DNA of 10,111 nt, taken from Elusimicrobiaceae bacterium (lineage in GTDB: Bacteria > Elusimicrobiota > Elusimicrobia > Elusimicrobiales > Elusimicrobiaceae). Each line of letters starts with the position of its first letter. The first letter of the stretch is position 1. Where the stretch lies: assembly GCA_024405075.1 (NCBI GenBank), contig JAKSPG010000037.1, positions 1-10,111 of the forward strand, read 5' to 3'. The notes below the pieces were generated by a model. The model ran no database searches. It saw only the letters and a program-made list of their open reading frames with translations, and was not told where the DNA came from. Below are positions 6,550-10,111 of this stretch, piece by piece. Both the position numbers and the translations under genes were made by a program.

Positions 6550-7445
6550 TTTGTCAACTCAAACATGTTATCAATCGCTTTTCTAGCTTGTTGTGCTACC
6601 AGCGTATCCACCTCTACCACTTGCTCCGCACGTGGATCCACCAACGCCTCCAGGGTGTTTATCAAGGTGTTTTTCTTCATATAACTACACACGCCGAACG
6701 GCCAAACAAATTGTTTATCCGGGTATTCAGCTTCCAGCCGGTTTACCAGCCCCCGCTCCGTTAGCATACCAACAGTTTTATCCGGTGACGATGCCACACA
6801 GCACGAACCGCCAGATGAAATAATTTTCTTAGGCGTTTGGCGGCGTTTTAGTTCGTTTTCCAAATTTTCCGCCATGAGCATATCCGGCACGAAAATAAGC
6901 TCGTCTCCCGGCATTTTTTGTGCAATATCAAACACATTGCCAGACGTTACACATACATCGCACACGGCCTTTACTTCGGCCGAGCCGTTGATGTAGCACA
7001 AAGCGGGTACGCCGGGATGTTTGGCCCGCAAATCGCGGACTTGTTGTGCCGTCATAGAATCAGCCAACGTACAACCGGCTTTCCCCGCCGGGATAATTAC
7101 CTGTTTGGCGGGATTGATGATTTTAGCAGTTTCGGCCATGAACCACACCCCGGCAAAGATAATTTTTTCCGCCTCCGACTCGCGCGCTTTAAGCGCTAGC
7201 TCATACGAATCACCCCGGAAGTCAGCCACGCCGTACACCAAGTCGGGCGTGGTATATGAGTGCGCCAAAATAACAGCGTTTTGTTCTTTTTTAAATCGGT
7301 TGATAGCTAACGTGTACGCAGCGGCGGCCAAGCAATCTTCCAGCGTCCATTTTTCGGCCTTAGTTTTGGACACACTATGCAATACTCCAAACAAACGCTG
7401 GGCTTCCCCCATAACGGCCGCTTCTTTGGCTAGCGTACTAAGCAT
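6546..7445 (-). CDS. nadA: Quinolinate synthase, shortened in the third domain
   Basis: Quinolinate synthase is a [4Fe-4S] enzyme that condenses iminoaspartate with dihydroxyacetone phosphate to quinolinate. Family features: NAVILAHSY (H62, Y64), ADFRGDS, FAGVWFMAETAKI, GCTLADS (C125), YINGSAEVKA (Y151, N153), VTSGN, GSCC (C215/C216) and VCSYMKKNTL (C253). The three cluster cysteines are therefore present. Spacing between the first two is 90, as in known enzymes (87 in Thermotoga maritima, C81/C168), but the second to third is only 38 against 86. The missing ~48 residues would carry the HPEC glutamate (E195 in T. maritima), and A218 stands where its H171 would be. The amino end is about 43 residues longer than in T. 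maritima. ATG 7445 has GAGAGG about 9 nt upstream, 14 bp after the lipoprotein stop. Family certain; activity doubtful. Confidence 0.93.
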   Translation of the reverse strand: MLSTLAKEAAVMGEAQRLFGVLHSVSKTKAEKWTLEDCLAAAAYTLAINRFKKEQNAVILAHSYTTPDLVYGVADFRGDSYELALKARESEAEKIIFAGVWFMAETAKIINPAKQVIIPAGKAGCTLADSMTAQQVRDLRAKHPGVPALCYINGSAEVKAVCDVCVTSGNVFDIAQKMPGDELIFVPDMLMAENLENELKRRQTPKKIISSGGSCCVASSPDKTVGMLTERGLVNRLEAEYPDKQFVWPFGVCSYMKKNTLINTLEALVDPRAEQVVEVDTLVAQQARKAIDNMFELTK

Positions 7446-7459
7446 ACGGCGTCACCTCT

Positions 7460-7954
7460 CTAAAATGAGTTAGAGGAAGACGAAGAATATGACGAAGAAC
7501 CAGTACTGCCGGAATAAGAAGAATTCACCTTTCGGGTAGTAGTAGTGGTGGACGAAGAACCCGGCGGCGGCGGAACCGGCGCGGGACCGTTCATGTAATA
7601 GATGTTGGTTGTGTTAGTTACCTTACTGCTCTTGGAAACTCTAGTAGAAGATTTTTTCTTGGCGGATTTTTTAGCCCCGGAAGCTTCCAACTTCTTCCAC
7701 TCGTCGGCCGGCGGTAGGTAGGAATCCCCACACGCTTGTAATTCATAGGCGGAAAGGGTATCATAATCCGAACCCGTGGCCAGCATGTTATCAAATTCCT
7801 GGTCTATAATGCGGTATTTAGCTTGTTTAAAACGTTGATCGGCCGAAGCAGACGTAGAATAATATACTTTATCACCTTGCGCCGTCTTGTGCGAATTACT
7901 TGAACACGCCGTTCCCAACGCAGCGACTACCAAACATAATAAAACTTTTTTCAT
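7460..7954 (-). CDS. Small Ser/Thr-rich lipoprotein of unknown function
   Basis: I do not recognise this 164-residue protein. It starts MKKVLLCLVVAALGTACSSN, a typical type II signal peptide with the lipidated Cys at 17; the box is GTAC, with Gly rather than Leu at -3. A moderately charged segment follows (residues ~25-90), with a lysine patch (GAKKSAKKKSSTR) near 94-106, then PAPVPPPPG near 125-133. The last ~30 residues are almost only Ser, Thr, Tyr, Gly and Asn. This looks like a membrane-anchored surface protein with a flexible tail. I chose ATG 7954 because the signal peptide begins there and GGGAGAG lies about 9 nt upstream; the frame is open further upstream to 8047 but those residues would bury the signal. 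It is first in the operon with nadA, 14 bp away, though no functional link is evident. Confidence 0.8.
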   Translation of the reverse strand: MKKVLLCLVVAALGTACSSNSHKTAQGDKVYYSTSASADQRFKQAKYRIIDQEFDNMLATGSDYDTLSAYELQACGDSYLPPADEWKKLEASGAKKSAKKKSSTRVSKSSKVTNTTNIYYMNGPAPVPPPPGSSSTTTTTRKVNSSYSGSTGSSSYSSSSSNSF

Positions 7955-7990
7955 AGGGTTCTCTCCCGGTAGGTAATCCCACCTGATTAA

Positions 7991-8019
7991 ATTATATATC
8001 ATATTTTGCCGCCTTGAAA
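7991..8019 (-). promoter_or_regulatory. Promoter of lipoprotein-nadA-nadC-aminotransferase operon
   Basis: A perfect TATAAT lies on the minus strand at 7991-7996. The region 17 bp upstream (8014-8019) reads TTTCAA, only a weak -35. The leader to ATG 7954 would be about 30 nt. It is the only good promoter seen for the four-gene minus-strand run, whose gaps are 14 bp, -4 bp and 13 bp. Confidence 0.6.
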
Positions 8020-8049
8020 AGATTTTTTCGCATCGTAGCGGCGGCAATT

Positions 8050-8078
8050 TTTCCTTCCGCCATTTTTTTTGATAAAAT
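8050..8078 (+). promoter_or_regulatory. Probable promoter of the AGCS symporter gene
   Basis: Eight T (8063-8070) run into TGA (8070-8072) and TAAAAT (8073-8078), giving an extended -10 of the form TGnTAnAAT. At 17 bp upstream the -35 position reads TTTCCT, which is poor. The leader to ATG 8114 is about 30 nt and contains AAGGAGAGAG (8095-8104). It is back to back with the minus-strand operon promoter in the 159-bp divergent region. Confidence 0.55.
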
Positions 8079-8113
8079 AGTAAAGCTACAACCTAAGGAG
8101 AGAGCCACCCAAC

Positions 8114-9610
8114 ATGCAAAATTTATACAACCTATGGGACGTTACCTGCGCCTTTTTATCTACCCCTACACTTGCGACCGGATACAATGTACTTAATGCT
8201 TTTAACACGCTAATTTGGGGCCCACCCATGATTTTTCTGCTGCTGTTTTTAGGTATTTACTTTACGCTGCGGCTACGCTTTTTGCAACGTTATACCTGGC
8301 CGGCTATGAAGTTATCCGTCTCCAAAATGGATTCCGAGGGTGTAGTAAGCAGTTTTGGCTCGCTGGCGGTTATGATTGGGGCCACGGTAGGGACGGGAAG
8401 TATTATCGGCGTTACCACGGCGGTAGCGGAGGGCGGCCCCGGTTCCTTATTTTGGATGATAGTGGCCGGTTTTTTTAACTTCGCTATTAAATACTGTGAA
8501 TGCTTGGTTTCTTTTAAATACCGCGTTAAGTTGTCCGACGGCGAATACGTAGGCGGCCCCATGTATTACCTGGCTAGAATTTTAAAAAACAAGTGGATGG
8601 CCGTGATTTTTGCAGTGGGGACGTTTCTGATGGGTTTAACGGCCGGAAGTGCGTTACAGGCCAACTCCATTGCCGATGCCTTGCGGGAAGGATACAATTT
8701 AAACCCGTGGTACGTCGGCGCAGTAATTGCAGCATTGACGACCATTGTGGTAATCGGCGGGGTAAAACGTATTGCGGCCTATTCCGAATGGTTAGTACCG
8801 ATTATGGGCGGGCTGTATTTGTTGCTGGCTTTGATTGTAATTGCCATGCACCTTCCCCAACTCCCGCACGCGGTGCAAGTAATTGTTCAAGGAGCCTTTA
8901 CCGGCAAAGCGGCCGCGGGCGGAGCTATGGGCATAGGAATTGTGGCGTTGGTACAAAGCATCATACCTGCGCTGACCGCCGGTGTTACACGGGCCGTGCT
9001 GGCTACTGAGGCCGGCCTGGGAAGTGCTTCCATGGCGGCCGCGGCGGCCAAAACGCGCAGTGCTACGCAAATGGCTATTGTTTCCGCCACATCCGTCTTT
9101 TGGGCGATTTTTATCTGCACGCTGACCGGACTTGTGATTGTACTGGCCGGGGATTACCAGAACCCGCAAGTATATGCTGCCAATTTGTGTAACAGTGCTT
9201 TTAAGACAGTACCCTATATCGGCACACCGATTTTGATTTTTTCGTTAGTCGTATTCTCGTTTACCACGATTATCGGTTGGGGATATTATACCGAAAAGTC
9301 GTTACAATTTTTATGCAAAGGGAGTAATAAACTGATCCGCGCTTCGCGCTGGTTGTTTATTACGCTGGTATTCGTCGGTGGTTGGATTGGTACCAGTTTC
9401 TCATGGGATTTAACGATTGTGGATTCTCTCACGCGCACGGCTCAAGCCAACCTGTCCACACGCTTTATGTGGGCCCTGGCCATTTTGACGATGACGATGA
9501 TGACCGTACCCAACATTTGGGCCTTGTGGTGTTTACGCAAGGTAATTATCAAAAACACACGCCTGTATTTGCCCAATATAATGAACAAAAAACCTACCGA
9601 TGGGAAATAA
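8114..9610 (+). CDS. AGCS family amino-acid (alanine/glycine):cation symporter
   Basis: Inner-membrane Na+- or H+-coupled symporter of the alanine/glycine:cation family (PF01235), 498 residues with roughly 11 membrane segments. Family motifs: IWGPPMIFLLLFLGIYFTLRL near 34-54, GATVGTGSIIGV near 89-100 (family usually GTGNI), EGGPGSLFWM at 106-115, a GEYVGGPMYY segment near 143-152, and TEAGLGSASMAAAAA near 298-312 (usually NEAGMGSAP). These surround the substrate and cation sites. Compared with common members the amino end is about 20 residues longer before the first membrane segment. ATG 8114 is supported by AAGGAGAGAG upstream. The gene stands alone, divergent from the nad operon, and ends 17 bp from the convergent pilin gene with no clear terminator. 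The substrate, most likely alanine or glycine, is inferred from the family. Confidence 0.93.
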   Translation: MQNLYNLWDVTCAFLSTPTLATGYNVLNAFNTLIWGPPMIFLLLFLGIYFTLRLRFLQRYTWPAMKLSVSKMDSEGVVSSFGSLAVMIGATVGTGSIIGVTTAVAEGGPGSLFWMIVAGFFNFAIKYCECLVSFKYRVKLSDGEYVGGPMYYLARILKNKWMAVIFAVGTFLMGLTAGSALQANSIADALREGYNLNPWYVGAVIAALTTIVVIGGVKRIAAYSEWLVPIMGGLYLLLALIVIAMHLPQLPHAVQVIVQGAFTGKAAAGGAMGIGIVALVQSIIPALTAGVTRAVLATEAGLGSASMAAAAAKTRSATQMAIVSATSVFWAIFICTLTGLVIVLAGDYQNPQVYAANLCNSAFKTVPYIGTPILIFSLVVFSFTTIIGWGYYTEKSLQFLCKGSNKLIRASRWLFITLVFVGGWIGTSFSWDLTIVDSLTRTAQANLSTRFMWALAILTMTMMTVPNIWALWCLRKVIIKNTRLYLPNIMNKKPTDGK

Positions 9611-9627
9611 AAAAAAATCAGGCGTTT

Positions 9628-10111
9628 TCAAAAAGAGTACATGCGGTAATCTCCGTTATCCGTTCCGGTGTTTTTTTGCGTAACGCTTTGGCATAGTTGG
9701 TTGGCCCGGGCACTGGTTTTGGGATCTGCCCAACAACTTCTGCCGGACAAACCGGAATAAACAAAATACCAAGCGTTAGCGGAAGACCCCAGTGTTACCC
9801 AACAGGCGATATAACCCGTATCATGTAACCAACAACGCCCCCACTTATAAAAATATTTGTCTGCATCCGCATCATTTTGAATATGCTGCGGGGTGGGCAT
9901 TTCTATATCTAAATCCTCAAAGCGCGTGGTATAAGTGTCGTTGGCCAGTTTATAGCGTTCTTCTGCTTGCCAAATATTTTCCACCAAATTACGCGCTTGT
10001 GTGTAGCGGGCTTTATCCACCGCTTTTTGGTATTGCGGCAAAGCCACAGCGGCCAATATGCCGATAATTAGCACGACTACCAATAATTCAATTAACGTAA
10101 ACGCTTTGACG
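9628..10111 (-). CDS. Type IV pilin-like protein (5' end outside window)
   Basis: The frame is open to the right edge, so the leader start is missing. The visible protein (160 residues) begins VKAFTLIELL and continues VVVLIIGILAAVALPQYQKAV, the hydrophobic pilin helix with Glu at +5 from Phe. The residue before Phe is Ala, where prepilins usually have Gly. A Tyr- and Trp-rich body follows, with four Cys, three of them before Trp (RCW, ACW, SCW) and then LCQ. The C-terminal region after the SCW Cys is complete here and serves as a template for the interrupted pilin at 3956. The stop is TGA at 9628-9630, followed on the minus strand by a run of nine T (9609-9617 on plus) but no convincing hairpin. 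No assembly genes are nearby; pilus versus pseudopilus role cannot be told. Confidence 0.85.
   Translation of the reverse strand, partial: VKAFTLIELLVVVLIIGILAAVALPQYQKAVDKARYTQARNLVENIWQAEERYKLANDTYTTRFEDLDIEMPTPQHIQNDADADKYFYKWGRCWLHDTGYIACWVTLGSSANAWYFVYSGLSGRSCWADPKTSARANQLCQSVTQKNTGTDNGDYRMYSF

Noticed and set aside
6546..7445. C165 as the second cluster cysteine of NadA, which would restore the 88-residue spacing to C253
   Set aside because: The local motif VTSGN around C165 matches the VCTSSN element of the family, not the GxC ligand, and the spacing from the first cysteine would then be only 40.
7021..7473. 150-residue plus-strand open frame opposite nadA
   Set aside because: It is the antisense of conserved NadA codons, is Ala/Ser-rich as expected of a shadow, and lacks start signals.
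7955..8047. Longer lipoprotein starting at 8047
   Set aside because: It would place 31 residues before a clear lipoprotein signal peptide and start upstream of the perfect TATAAT at 7991-7996.

Overview
The window is a compact chromosomal segment of housekeeping genes with no sign of phage, transposon, CRISPR or defence genes. Two genes encode type IV pilin-like proteins with a near-identical FTLIELLVVVLIIGILAAVA amino end and short cysteine-rich bodies. This style, many scattered single pilin genes among metabolic operons, suggests a gut-type member of Elusimicrobiota (Elusimicrobium-like). That is an inference from protein style; no rRNA or other marker gene is present.

Layout. 1-480 (+) is the 3' end of a DUF885-family protein, closed by a strong terminator. 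649-2013 (+) is acetate kinase with a C-terminal extension. After another terminator, 2081-3753 (+) holds a DUF47/PhoU-like protein and a PiT-type phosphate transporter 8 bp apart. A bidirectional terminator at 3771-3802 separates these from a minus-strand pilin-like gene (3956-4354). That gene is cut by an in-frame TAG, and 30 pilin-like codons remain readable beyond the stop. 7954-4500 (-) is an apparent operon: Ser/Thr-rich lipoprotein, nadA, nadC and a fold-type-I aminotransferase, ending at a 19-bp hairpin (4442-4483). A divergent promoter region (7955-8113) leads on the other side into an AGCS-type amino-acid:cation symporter (8114-9610, +). The window ends inside a second pilin-like gene (-).

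How the genes fit together. AckA makes ATP and acetate from acetyl phosphate, as expected of a fermenting anaerobe. The DUF47/PiT pair imports phosphate. NadA and NadC would make nicotinate mononucleotide from iminoaspartate and dihydroxyacetone phosphate; no nadB-like gene is in the window. The aminotransferase and the AGCS symporter belong to amino-acid metabolism and uptake.

The most notable observations are three. (1) NadA keeps all three cluster cysteines, but about 48 residues are missing between the second and third; the missing part holds the usual catalytic His and Glu of domain 3. (2) The pilin TAG falls where the second pilin has Tyr, with exact cysteine spacing on both sides. (3) Three promoters here share a T-tract followed by an extended -10 element. 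I did not find a new multi-gene system.
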